Part shown: positions 51,230-59,467 of the stretch, in pieces
Numbering within the stretch: position 1 is the stretch's first letter
Layout: every line of letters begins with the position of its first letter
Source: Mesobacterium pallidum
GTDB taxonomy: Bacteria; Pseudomonadota; Alphaproteobacteria; Rhodobacterales; Rhodobacteraceae
DNA: 64,000 nucleotides
NCBI RefSeq assembly: GCF_019966535.1
Contig: NZ_JAIMID010000010.1
Span: forward strand, 123,905-187,904
Reading direction: 5' to 3'
Position numbers and translations under genes: made by a program
Notes under the pieces: generated by a model
The model's input: the letters and a program-made list of their open reading frames with translations, nothing else
What the model was told of the DNA's origin: nothing
Databases searched by the model: none

Positions 51230-52024
51230 TCAGTCCACGAACTTGTGGAAGTCGGGCTTGCGCTTTTCGTTGAAGGCGTTGACGCCTTCCTTCGATTCAT
51301 CGGTCGCGTAGTACAGCTTGACCGCGTGGAGCGCGAGGTTCGAGATGCCGCGGATGTTGTCGCTGTCGGCGTTGAACGACCGCTTGAGGAACGCGATGGC
51401 CGTGGGCGACCGTTCGGCCAGCGTATCGGTCCATTCGGTGACGGCGGCGTCCAACTCGGCGGCCGGGACCACCTTGTTGATCAGGCCCATCGCCTCGGCC
51501 TCGGCGGCGGTATAGGTCTTGTTGAGGAACCAGATCTCGCGCGCCTTCTTTTCGCCGACGGTCCGCGCCAGCAGGGCGGTGCCCCAACCGGCATCGAAGG
51601 ACCCGACCTTGGGTCCGACCTGGCCCAGCTTGGCGGTGTCGGCCGCGATGGCCATGTCGCAAAGCGTGACCAGCACGTTGCCGCCGCCGATGGCAAAGCC
51701 GTTGACCCGCGCGATCACCGGCTTCGGCGTGTCGCGGATCAGGCCCTGGATCTCGTCGATGGGCAGGCCCACGACACCGCGTCCATCGTAATTGCCTTCG
51801 TGGGCCGACTGGTCGCCGCCGGTGCAGAACGCCTTGTCACCCGCGCCCGTCAGCACGATCGAGGCGACGTCCTTGTCGTTGCCCGCCAGGTGAAAGGCCG
51901 TGATGAGCTCTTCCAGCGTCTGGCCGCGGAAGGCGTTGTAGACCTTGGGGCGGTTGATTGTGATCCAGGCCGCGCGGCCCTTCACGTCATACAGGATGTC
52001 GGTGAATTCGGGGATCTTGCTCAT
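51230..52024 (-). CDS. badI: 2-ketocyclohexanecarboxyl-CoA hydrolase-like crotonase (BadI-like)
   Basis: A 264-residue crotonase. Residues 65-130 include GGDQSAHEGNYDGRG, VGLPIDEIQ, RDTPKPVIARVNGFAIGGGN and GQVGPKVGS, and the end reads YYATDESKEGVNAFNEKRKPDFHKF. This follows the Rhodopseudomonas palustris BadI/MenB group, which opens 2-ketocyclohexanecarboxyl-CoA by hydrolysis to pimeloyl-CoA, rather than simple enoyl-CoA hydratases. With a BadH-like SDR two genes upstream, ring opening of a 2-keto cyclic acyl-CoA is the most likely reaction; MenB-type synthase activity is unlikely outside a menaquinone cluster. Exact substrate (plain, alkyl or isopropenyl cyclohexane) is unknown. Confidence 0.85.
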   Translation of the reverse strand: MSKIPEFTDILYDVKGRAAWITINRPKVYNAFRGQTLEELITAFHLAGNDKDVASIVLTGAGDKAFCTGGDQSAHEGNYDGRGVVGLPIDEIQGLIRDTPKPVIARVNGFAIGGGNVLVTLCDMAIAADTAKLGQVGPKVGSFDAGWGTALLARTVGEKKAREIWFLNKTYTAAEAEAMGLINKVVPAAELDAAVTEWTDTLAERSPTAIAFLKRSFNADSDNIRGISNLALHAVKLYYATDESKEGVNAFNEKRKPDFHKFVD

Positions 52025-52040
52025 TGCTGGGCTCCTCCTG

Positions 52041-52472
52041 CTAGCGTTTCGTCTGCCCCGTGGGGCGTTTCTTGTAGATTCCGTTGGTGCGGGCGACCGG
52101 CTGACCGTTCACCCGCATCATGCCCTGGAAGAAGGTGAGGGATTTCGTGTCCCGCGTCACCTCGGGCGTCGCCTCGACCCAGTCGCCCGCCTGCACGGGG
52201 GCAAGAAAGTCGATGCCCAGCGTGATCGTCGGCGCCGCGCCCGAGAAATTGCCGACCGCAAGCGCATAGCCCTGCATGTCGGCGAAGACGGCGAGGATGC
52301 CGCCATGGCATGTCCCCGCCGCGTTCATGTGTCGGTCGAGGGCGCGAAAGCCGATGACCGCCCGGCCTTCGTCGATGAAGAACGGGCCGTTGAAGCGTTC
52401 CGCCTCGGTCGCGTTGTCCAGCGGGCGGAACCCGGCCGGCGGCGCCGCGTCCTGATCGGTCGCAGCCGCCAT
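52041..52472 (-). CDS. PaaI-family hotdog thioesterase
   Basis: A 143-residue hotdog protein with MNAAGTCHGGILAVFADMQGYALA near residue 50 as the active-site segment and GIDFLAPVQAGDWVEATPEV following. It starts on the last base of the BadH-like stop (TGATG), sitting between badH and badI. Probably releases CoA from dead-end cyclic acyl-CoAs. It differs in sequence from the other two thioesterases here, so the three are not recent copies. Confidence 0.86.
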   Translation of the reverse strand: MAAATDQDAAPPAGFRPLDNATEAERFNGPFFIDEGRAVIGFRALDRHMNAAGTCHGGILAVFADMQGYALAVGNFSGAAPTITLGIDFLAPVQAGDWVEATPEVTRDTKSLTFFQGMMRVNGQPVARTNGIYKKRPTGQTKR

Positions 52473-53236
52473 CAGATCATGTTCATCCCGCCCGAGACCG
52501 AGATGGTCTGGCCGGTGATGTATGCGGCATCGCCAGAGCCAAGGAAGGCCACGATGCCCGCGTAATCCTCGGGCTCGCCCATGCGGCGCAGCGGAATGCC
52601 GCGGACCATGGCGTCCTTCCATTTCTGCGCCTGCTCGCCTTCGCCAAGGACGGTCTGCATCATCGGCGTGTTGGTCGGGCCGGGGCAGACGGCATTCATG
52701 AGGATGTTGTTGCGCGCCAGCTCGCGCGCCACGGACTTGGTGAAGGCGATGATGCCGCCCTTGCAGGCCGAATAGACCGCCTCGGTCGAGGTGCCGACCC
52801 GCGCCGCGTCGGAAGCGATGTTGATCACGCGCCCGCCGCCCCGTTCGACCATGCCCGGCAGCACGGCCTTGTGCGTGTTGAGCGGGCCCGACAGGTTGAT
52901 CGCAATGATCTTGTCCCACAGGTCCTTTTCGGTGGCAAGGAACGGCGCCGGCTTGTCCCAGCCCGCGTTGTTGACCAGCATCCAGGTCGGTCCGACCTCG
53001 TCTTCGGATTTCGCCACGGCCGCGTTCACCGCGTCCTGGTCGGAAATGTCCACACTGTAGATCCGGACCGTTCCGCCATGGCTGGCGGCTTCGTCGACCG
53101 TGGCCTGCGAGGCGTCCGGGTTCATGTCGAAGATCGCGACATTCATCCCCTCTTGGGCCAGGCGCAAAGTGATCGCGCGTCCGATTCCCTGTCCGCCGCC
53201 GGTGACGATTGCGGTTTTCCCTTTAAGATCCAGCAC
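52472..53236 (-). CDS. badH: 2-hydroxycyclohexanecarboxyl-CoA dehydrogenase-like SDR (BadH-like)
   Basis: A 254-residue SDR. TGGGQGIGRA lies near residue 12, VNNAGWDKP near 88, IASDAARVGTSTEAVYSACKGG near 140-160 with the YxxxK site, CPGPTNTPMM near 187 and SVSGGMNMI at the end. NNAGWD, MVERxxGRxVNIASDAARVG and CPGPT are the pattern I know from R. palustris BadH, which oxidises 2-hydroxycyclohexanecarboxyl-CoA with NAD. First gene of the operon badH-thioesterase-badI-CoA-transferase. Start ATG 53236 faces the divergent fusion-protein operon across a promoter gap holding a GCGTACGGTACGC palindrome. Confidence 0.86.
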   Translation of the reverse strand: MLDLKGKTAIVTGGGQGIGRAITLRLAQEGMNVAIFDMNPDASQATVDEAASHGGTVRIYSVDISDQDAVNAAVAKSEDEVGPTWMLVNNAGWDKPAPFLATEKDLWDKIIAINLSGPLNTHKAVLPGMVERGGGRVINIASDAARVGTSTEAVYSACKGGIIAFTKSVARELARNNILMNAVCPGPTNTPMMQTVLGEGEQAQKWKDAMVRGIPLRRMGEPEDYAGIVAFLGSGDAAYITGQTISVSGGMNMI

Positions 53237-53311
53237 GTTGCCTCCCTTTCATCCATGCAAGCGGGCCGCGTTGCGTCCCGCGATTTCGTCCGTTACCAAA
53301 ATAATATGCTT

Positions 53312-53324
53312 GCGTACGGTACGC
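53312..53324. promoter_or_regulatory. GCGTAC-G-GTACGC palindrome in a divergent promoter gap
   Basis: A perfect 13-bp inverted repeat between badH and the fusion-gene operon, followed by TTGCAAG. The GTACGGT half also occurs at 25115. A likely shared operator for both directions. Confidence 0.5.
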
Positions 53325-53365
53325 TTGCAAGGTTATTTTGGAAGAAACTTCGAAGGAGGCCATAC

Positions 53366-54796
53366 ATGTCCGCCAACAGCGTGAAAACGGCATCCGGTTA
53401 CCTGCCCCTGTTGCGGTTCGACCGGAGCGTCGCGCGAAAGGAATTGCGCTGGTCCGGACTTGGCGGCAGCGGGAAGGGGCGCCGGGCGGTTGCCGGTTGG
53501 GACGAGGATGCCCTGACCATGGCGGTCGAGGCGGCGCGCCTGGCCATCGGCGAGGCCACGCCCGAGGGCGTGACCTTTGCCTCCACCTCCTCGCCCTTTG
53601 TCGACCGGTCCATGGCCGGGCTGGTGGCCGAGGCGCTGCATCTGCCCCCCGCGCTGGCCACGCAGGATACCGGCGGCTCGCGCCGCGCCGCCACCTCGGC
53701 GCTGATCCGGGCGCTGAGCGGCACCGGCACCGAACTGGTCGCCGCGGGCGAAAAGCGTCGCGCAACTGCGGGCACGACCCAGATCATGGCGTTCGGCGAT
53801 GGCGCCGGCGCGGTCTCGGTCGGGCCGGGCGCGGGGATTGCCACCTGCCTGGCCACGGTCACGATCAACGCCGACCTGCTGGACATCGTCACCACGACCG
53901 AGCGCGGCACGCCCTACGAATCCGAAGCGCGCTTCGTGCGCGATGAAGCGGTGTCCGAGGTCTACGTGCCCGGCATCACGGCCGCACTGGACAAGGCCGG
54001 GCTGACCGGCGCCGACATCGCGCTTGCCGTCGTGCCCGAGCCGGTGGGCGGCACCTACCGCGCCGTTGCGAAACTGACCGGCCTGACCGCGCCCAATCTT
54101 TGCGAAGAGATTGCCGCAGCCGCAGGCGATCTTGGCGCGGCGATGCCGATCTTCGGTCTCGCTCTTGCGCTCGACCGGGCCAAGCCGGGCGAGCGCGTGC
54201 TGGTCGCAGGATTCGGCAACGGCTGCGACATTCTCGTGTTCGAAGTCACCGGGGCGGGCGACCGCTCTGCGACGGATGCGTTGGGGCAGGGGGCCGTGCT
54301 GTCCTCCCTCAGTCGGTTTCTGAACCTGGCCGGCGCGCTTGTCCTCGATTGGGGGCCGCGTGCAGAGGTCAATCAGAAAGTCTCTGCCTCAACGCTGCTG
54401 CGCCACGGGCGCGACATGCACGGCTTTGTCGGCGGTCGCGATGCCGGCGGGAACGTCCAGTTTCCCAAAACGCCGGTGCCGGTGCGCCCGGATGCGACCG
54501 GCCCCGAGGCCTACGAGGACGTCGTGCTGCGCGACGTGCCCGGCAGGGTCGCCTCGATCACGGCCGACCGGCTGAACTTCACCCCCGATCCGCCGTTCTA
54601 TTTCGGGCTTGTCCAGTTCGAGAACGGCGCGCGGGTCACGATGGAACATTGCGACGTCGAAGGGCCGACCCCCGAGGTGGGCGAGTCGGTCCGCATGCGG
54701 TTCCGCATCAAGGCGATGGACCGCCAGCGCCAGTTCCGCACGTATTTCTGGAAGGCCGCGCCGCTGACGCGGCCGTCCCTGACCGAGGAGGGCTGA
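53366..54796 (+). CDS. HMG-CoA-synthase-like/DUF35 OB-fold fusion protein
   Basis: A 476-residue protein. Residues 1 to about 330 resemble the thiolase-fold HMG-CoA synthase/KAS III group (AFGDGAGAVSVG, PEPVGGTYRAVAKLTGL, LVAGFGNGCDILVF). The segment that holds the catalytic Cys in that group (for example DxxxACKAgTAAL) reads DTGGSRRAATSAL here, with Arg instead of Cys near 106. Residues 350-476 form an OB-fold (LNFTPDPPFYFGLVQF, VRMRFRIKAMDRQ), preceded by a remnant zinc-ribbon stretch with no Cys. Probably a non-catalytic scaffold for the thiolase encoded 3 bases downstream, as in the archaeal thiolase/HMGCS/DUF35 and PhlACB complexes. ATG 53366 follows GAAGGAGG. Confidence 0.8.
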   Translation: MSANSVKTASGYLPLLRFDRSVARKELRWSGLGGSGKGRRAVAGWDEDALTMAVEAARLAIGEATPEGVTFASTSSPFVDRSMAGLVAEALHLPPALATQDTGGSRRAATSALIRALSGTGTELVAAGEKRRATAGTTQIMAFGDGAGAVSVGPGAGIATCLATVTINADLLDIVTTTERGTPYESEARFVRDEAVSEVYVPGITAALDKAGLTGADIALAVVPEPVGGTYRAVAKLTGLTAPNLCEEIAAAAGDLGAAMPIFGLALALDRAKPGERVLVAGFGNGCDILVFEVTGAGDRSATDALGQGAVLSSLSRFLNLAGALVLDWGPRAEVNQKVSASTLLRHGRDMHGFVGGRDAGGNVQFPKTPVPVRPDATGPEAYEDVVLRDVPGRVASITADRLNFTPDPPFYFGLVQFENGARVTMEHCDVEGPTPEVGESVRMRFRIKAMDRQRQFRTYFWKAAPLTRPSLTEEG

Positions 54797-54799
54797 GAG

Positions 54800-56002
54800 A
54801 TGGCCACAGGCATCAAGGACAAGGTCGTCCTTCTCGGCATGGGGCTGACCGAATTCGGCGAGCGCTGGAACATGTCTTCGGACGACCTGATGGTCGAGGC
54901 CTTCACCGAGGCATTGGCGGATGCGGGGATCGAGAAATCCGCGATCGAGGCCGCCTGGCTTGGCGCGGCGCTGGACGATGTGAACATCGGCAATTCGGCC
55001 ATTCCGCTGGCCACGGCGCTGCGGCTTCAGAACATCCCGGTCACCCGGGTCGAGAACATGTGCGCCACCGGGACCGAGGCGCTGCGCGGCGCGGTCTACG
55101 CGGTCGCGGCCGGGGCCGTGGACGTGGCGCTTGCGCTTGGGGTGGAAAAGCTCAAGGACACCGGGTTCGGCGGCCTGCCGATCAAGACCAAGGGCCTCGC
55201 CAATGACCTGTGGATGCCCTACGGCTCTGCCCCCGGCACCTTTGCGCAGCTTGCCGGGGCCTATCGGGCCAGGCACGGGATCTCTTACGAGGATCTCAAG
55301 CGCGGCATGGCGCATGTGAGCTGGAAAAGCCACCAGAACGGCGCGCTTGCCCCCAAGGCGCATCTGCGCAAGCCGGTCGACATGGACACGATACTCAACG
55401 CGCCGATGATCGCGGACCCGCTGGGCCTTTACGATTGCTGCGGGGTCTCGGACGGCGCAGCCTGCGCCATCGTCACCACGCCGGAAAAGGCCAGGGCCCT
55501 CGGCAAGGCGCTGGAGGACCTGGTGGCGGTCAAGGCGATGCAGATCTGCACCTCGCACGGGTGGGAAAACGCCTATGGCGAATGGGACGGCGCCTCGGTC
55601 CGCAATACCCAGATCGCGGCCAGGCGCGCCTATGACGAGGCCGGGATCCGGAACCAGAAGGCCGATATCGGCGTCGCCGAAGTCCACGACTGCTTTTCGA
55701 TCACCGAGCTTGTCACGATGGAGGACCTCGGGCTCTCGGACGCGGGGCGCGGCGCCTACGATTTCCTGGACGGGGTCTATGACCGCGACGGGGCGATTCC
55801 CGCGCAGGTGGACGGCGGGCTCAAGTGCTTTGGCCATCCGGTCGGGGCAAGCGGTCTGCGCATGGCTTACGAGGTCTATGCGCAGCTCACCGACAGGGCC
55901 GGCCAGCGGCAGCTGCGCGACGTGAACTTCGGATTGACACACAACCTCGGAGGCCAGCCGTCCAACTCGGTGTCCTCGGTTTCCATTTTTGGGCGGCTCT
56001 AG
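54800..56002 (+). CDS. acetyl-CoA acetyltransferase/SCP-x-type thiolase
   Basis: A 400-residue thiolase. The nucleophile Cys88 is in ENMCATGTEAL, and the GHPVGASG motif carrying the His is near residue 345, so it should be active. CHDCFSIT is the family's third motif (VHDCFSITE near 295). It cleaves 3-ketoacyl-CoA with CoA, or runs the reverse condensation. It starts three bases after the fusion protein, suggesting a complex. Downstream MaoC, CitE and dehydrogenase genes place it in a beta-oxidation operon. Confidence 0.9.
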   Translation: MATGIKDKVVLLGMGLTEFGERWNMSSDDLMVEAFTEALADAGIEKSAIEAAWLGAALDDVNIGNSAIPLATALRLQNIPVTRVENMCATGTEALRGAVYAVAAGAVDVALALGVEKLKDTGFGGLPIKTKGLANDLWMPYGSAPGTFAQLAGAYRARHGISYEDLKRGMAHVSWKSHQNGALAPKAHLRKPVDMDTILNAPMIADPLGLYDCCGVSDGAACAIVTTPEKARALGKALEDLVAVKAMQICTSHGWENAYGEWDGASVRNTQIAARRAYDEAGIRNQKADIGVAEVHDCFSITELVTMEDLGLSDAGRGAYDFLDGVYDRDGAIPAQVDGGLKCFGHPVGASGLRMAYEVYAQLTDRAGQRQLRDVNFGLTHNLGGQPSNSVSSVSIFGRL

Positions 56003-56012
56003 GGAGGAACGC

Positions 56013-56465
56013 ATGGCTGGACGCTGGTACGACCAATTCACCGTCGGCGAGGTGATCGAACACGAAACCCGCCGCACCGTCACGGAAAGCGACAGCATCC
56101 TGGTCACGACGCTGACGATGAACCCGGCGGCAATCCACCTGGATTACGATTATTGCGAGGGGACCGAATTCGGGAAGCCGCTGGTCAACTCGATCTTCAC
56201 GCTTGGGCTGGTGATCGGCCTGTCGGTCGGCGACACGACCCTGGGCACCACCGTGGGCAACCTCGGCTTTAAGCAGACGACCTTTCCCAAGCCGGTCTTT
56301 TATGGCGACACCATCCGCGCCACGACAGAGGTCGTCGAAATGCGCGAAAGCAAGTCGCGGCCCACGCAGGGCATCGTCACCTTCATCCATCGCGGGCTGA
56401 ACCAGCGGGGCGAGGTGGTCTGCGAATGTCATCGCCTCGCGCTGATGATGAAGGAACCGGCATGA
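56013..56465 (+). CDS. MaoC-like dehydratase, mesaconyl/beta-methylmalyl-CoA type
   Basis: A 150-residue hotdog-fold dehydratase. GRWYDQFTVGEVIEH at the start, the active-site helix in TMNPAAIHLDYDYCEGTEFG near 35-55 (Asn/His in place of Asp/His of typical hydratase 2), and GNLGFKQTTFPKPVFYGDTI follow the pattern of mesaconyl-CoA hydratase-like proteins. The next gene, overlapping by four bases, is a CitE-like lyase, which cleaves malyl-type CoA esters: hydration then C-C cleavage is the likely sequence of steps. Confidence 0.87.
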   Translation: MAGRWYDQFTVGEVIEHETRRTVTESDSILVTTLTMNPAAIHLDYDYCEGTEFGKPLVNSIFTLGLVIGLSVGDTTLGTTVGNLGFKQTTFPKPVFYGDTIRATTEVVEMRESKSRPTQGIVTFIHRGLNQRGEVVCECHRLALMMKEPA

Positions 56466-57337
56466 GGCTCACCTCGCTCCTCTTTGTTCCGGCGGATTCC
56501 GAGAAGAAGTTCGAAAAGGCCAAGGGGATCGGCGCGGACGGGCTGATCCTCGATCTCGAAGACAGCGTGGCCCCGCCCAGCAAGGTGGCGGCGCGCACCG
56601 GCCTCTCGGGTTGGATCGACGCGGCCAATGCGCCGCGCGACTGGGGCTTCTGGGTCCGGGTCAATCCGCTCGACACCGGCATGACCGCGGACGATCTGGC
56701 CGCTGTCGTGCGGCCCGGTCTCGACGGGATCGTGCTGCCCAAGGCCAATGGCGGGCAGGATGTCGCGACCTTGTCCGACATGATCGACCCGCTCGAGGCG
56801 GCGGCGGGCATGGACCCCGGCACGGTGAAGACCATCGTGGTGGCCACCGAAACGGCGGCGGCGATGTTCAACCTCGGCTCCTACGCGCCGGCCCATCCGC
56901 GTCTTGCCGCGCTCACCTGGGGCGCCGAGGACCTGGGCGCGGTGGTCGGCGCGACCGCCAACAAGGGCCCCGACGGAGACTGGACGCAGCCGTACCAGCT
57001 GGCCCGGTCGCTGTGCCTGTTCGCGGCCGCCAATGCAGGCGTCCCCGCGCTGGATACGCTTTATGCCGATTTCCGCGACGACGCGGGGCTGAGGGCCGCC
57101 TGCCGCATCTCGCGGCGTGACGGGTTCCTGGGTCGTCTTGCGATCCATCCGGCGCAGGTCGCCGGGATCAACGCGGCCTTCGCGCCGTCGGACGATGACG
57201 TCGCTCTCGCCCGCCGGATCGTCGCGGCCTTCGAGGAAAACCCGGATCTCGGCACCATCGGGATCGACGGGAAAATGTACGACATACCGCACCTCAAGAC
57301 CGCCCGCCGCACGCTGGCGTCAGTGCGCGAGCAATAG
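56462..57337 (+). CDS. HpcH/HpaI-family CoA-ester lyase (CitE-like)
   Basis: A 291-residue aldolase-type lyase. LLFVPADSEKKFEKA at the start, ILDLEDSVAPPSK near 32 with the metal Glu/Asp, VRVNPLDTG near 70 and LTWGAEDLGAVVG near 150 are CitE/malyl-CoA-lyase marks. FLGRLAIHPAQVAGIN near 230 is also conserved. It would cleave a beta-hydroxyacyl-CoA such as malyl-, methylmalyl- or citramalyl-CoA into acetyl- or propionyl-CoA plus a keto acid. ATGA overlap with the MaoC gene. Confidence 0.9.
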   Translation: MRLTSLLFVPADSEKKFEKAKGIGADGLILDLEDSVAPPSKVAARTGLSGWIDAANAPRDWGFWVRVNPLDTGMTADDLAAVVRPGLDGIVLPKANGGQDVATLSDMIDPLEAAAGMDPGTVKTIVVATETAAAMFNLGSYAPAHPRLAALTWGAEDLGAVVGATANKGPDGDWTQPYQLARSLCLFAAANAGVPALDTLYADFRDDAGLRAACRISRRDGFLGRLAIHPAQVAGINAAFAPSDDDVALARRIVAAFEENPDLGTIGIDGKMYDIPHLKTARRTLASVREQ

Positions 57338-57346
57338 GGAGGGATC

Positions 57347-58525
57347 ATGAAATACGCATCCGCTGAAGACCGCGAGGAAATGCTCGACTCGATCCGCGAG
57401 GGCGTGCGCGGTGTCGTCAAGAAGTTCGGCGACGACTACTGGCTCGACCGCGACGACGACGGGAAGTTCCCGCACGAGTTTCACAAGGCGATGGCCGATG
57501 CCGGCTGGCTGGGCATCACCATGCCCGAGGAATACGGCGGCGCGGGCCTTGGCGTGTCCGAGGCGGCCGTGATGATGCACGAGGTCGCGGGACATGGCGG
57601 CGGCATGGCCGCGGCCTCGACCGTTCATATCAACCTGTTCGGCCCGCACCCGGTGGTGGTGTTCGGAACGCATGAACAGAAGTCCGAATGGATCCCGCGC
57701 CTGGTGTCGGGCGCGGACAAGGTGGCCTTCGGCTTTACCGAACCTGACGCGGGGCTCAACACGACCCGGATCAAGACCTTCGCGGAAAAGGTACCCGGCG
57801 GCTACCGTGTGAACGGCCAGAAGGTCTGGACCTCGACCGGGCAGGTGGCCTCTAAGATCATGTTGCTGACCCGGACCACCAAGTACGAGGACTGCAAGAA
57901 GCCGACCGATGGCATCTCGATCTTCTACACTGATCTCGACCGCGATCACATCACGGTCCAGCGCATTCCCAAGATGGGGCGCAAGGCGGTGGATTCGAAC
58001 GCGATCTTCATCGAGGACCTGTTCATCCCCGATGAGCACCTGATCGGCGAAGAGGGCAAGGGCTTTTCCTACATCCTGCATTCGCTCAACCCCGAACGGG
58101 TGCTGGTCGGCACCGAGGCCGTCGCCATCGGGCGGGATGCGCTTGGTCGCGCTGCGAAATATGCCAAGGAGCGTGTCGTCTTCGACCGTCCCATCGGCCA
58201 GAACCAGGGCATTCAGCATCCGCTTGCGGAAAAATGGATGTACCTGGAAAGCGCCTGGCTGATGCTCGAGAAGGCCGCGCAGCTTTACGACGCAGGCAAG
58301 CCTTGCGGGGCCGAGGCGAATGCCGGCAAGTTCCTCGGCGCCCGCGCGGGGTACGACGCGGCGTTGCAGGCGGTGCTGACCCACGGCGGTTTCGGCTACG
58401 CCAAGGAATACCACGTCGAGCGGTTGCTGCGCGAAGTCACCGTCACGCGGATCGCGCCGGTCACCGAACAGCTCATCCAGTCGTTCATCGCCGAAAAGGT
58501 GCTGGACCTGCCCAAGTCTTACTAG
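57347..58525 (+). CDS. acyl-CoA dehydrogenase
   Basis: A 392-residue dehydrogenase. GFTEPDAGLNTTRI, VNGQKVWTSTGQVA and LHSLNPERVLVG (Glu near 245, LCAD-like) are present, while the usual terminal IYxGT loop reads IAPVTEQLIQSF. Such divergent ends occur in dehydrogenases of unusual acyl-CoAs, including enzymes that act on phosphorylated hydroxyacyl-CoAs. With the kinase-type gene at 62174 in the same region this is a possible partner, but that is inference. It lies between the CitE lyase and the MFE-2-type SDR in one operon. Confidence 0.9.
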   Translation: MKYASAEDREEMLDSIREGVRGVVKKFGDDYWLDRDDDGKFPHEFHKAMADAGWLGITMPEEYGGAGLGVSEAAVMMHEVAGHGGGMAAASTVHINLFGPHPVVVFGTHEQKSEWIPRLVSGADKVAFGFTEPDAGLNTTRIKTFAEKVPGGYRVNGQKVWTSTGQVASKIMLLTRTTKYEDCKKPTDGISIFYTDLDRDHITVQRIPKMGRKAVDSNAIFIEDLFIPDEHLIGEEGKGFSYILHSLNPERVLVGTEAVAIGRDALGRAAKYAKERVVFDRPIGQNQGIQHPLAEKWMYLESAWLMLEKAAQLYDAGKPCGAEANAGKFLGARAGYDAALQAVLTHGGFGYAKEYHVERLLREVTVTRIAPVTEQLIQSFIAEKVLDLPKSY

Positions 58526-58552
58526 GGCAAACGAAATACGAGGGAGGACACC

Positions 58553-59467
58553 ATGGGTCTCATGGATGGAAAGGTCGTTCTGGTCACGGGAGCGGCGCGC
58601 GGGGTCGGCCGGGCCGTGGCCCTTGAAATGGCCCGCGCCGGGGCACGTGTCGTGGTCAACGACCTGGGCGTTTCGCTCAAGGGCGACGACCACAGCGACA
58701 CCCAGCCCGCCGAAGAGGTGGTCCGGGAAATCAAGGCGATGGGCGGCGATGCCATCGCCAACTTCGGATCGGTCGCAAGCTGGGACGATGCGCAGGAGAT
58801 GGTCGCGCTGGCCATGGACACCTTCGGACGCATCGACGGGGTGATCAACAACGCCGGAAACCTGCGCGACGTGCTGTTCCACAAGATGACCGAGGACGAT
58901 TTCGACGCCGTCATCGGCGTGCACCTGAAGGGGTCGTTCAACGTCTCGCGCGCCACCGCGCCGCATTTCAAGACGCAGGCGAGCGGCACCTATGTCCACA
59001 TGGCCTCGACGTCCGGCCTGATCGGCAACCTGGGCCAGGTCAACTACGGCGCGGCCAAGCTCGGCATCGTGGCTATGTCCAAGCTGATCGCGATCGACAT
59101 GGAACGCTTTGGCGTGCGCTCGAACGCGGTCGCCCCCTTTGCCTGGACGCGGATGGTCAGCTCGATCCCGGCGGATACGCCCGAGCAGCAGAAGCGTGTC
59201 GAGGGGCTCAAGAAACTGATCCCGGAAAAGGTCGCCGCGCTGTGCGTGGCGCTGTCGTCGGATGCCGCGCAGGGCGTCTCGGGGCAGGTATTTGGATCGC
59301 GCAACAATGAGATCTACCTGTTCTCGCAGCCGCGTCCGATCCGCACCGCCCACACGGCCGAAGGCTGGACGCCCGAGGCCATCGTCGAGCGGGTTTTCCC
59401 GCAGTTCGAGAACGACTTCTACCCGCTGCACAAGTCGGGCGACGTCTTTACATGGGATCCGGTCTGA
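58553..59467 (+). CDS. MFE-2-type 3-hydroxyacyl-CoA dehydrogenase (SDR)
   Basis: A 304-residue SDR. TGAARGVGRA lies near residue 12, VVVNDLGV near 35 is the hallmark of peroxisomal MFE-2 (17-beta-HSD4) dehydrogenase domains, NNAGNLRD near 98, and YGAAK near 165. It oxidises (3R)-3-hydroxyacyl-CoA with NAD. The next gene, overlapping by one base, encodes a hydratase-2-type protein, so the two together match the two functional halves of MFE-2. Confidence 0.9.
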   Translation: MGLMDGKVVLVTGAARGVGRAVALEMARAGARVVVNDLGVSLKGDDHSDTQPAEEVVREIKAMGGDAIANFGSVASWDDAQEMVALAMDTFGRIDGVINNAGNLRDVLFHKMTEDDFDAVIGVHLKGSFNVSRATAPHFKTQASGTYVHMASTSGLIGNLGQVNYGAAKLGIVAMSKLIAIDMERFGVRSNAVAPFAWTRMVSSIPADTPEQQKRVEGLKKLIPEKVAALCVALSSDAAQGVSGQVFGSRNNEIYLFSQPRPIRTAHTAEGWTPEAIVERVFPQFENDFYPLHKSGDVFTWDPV

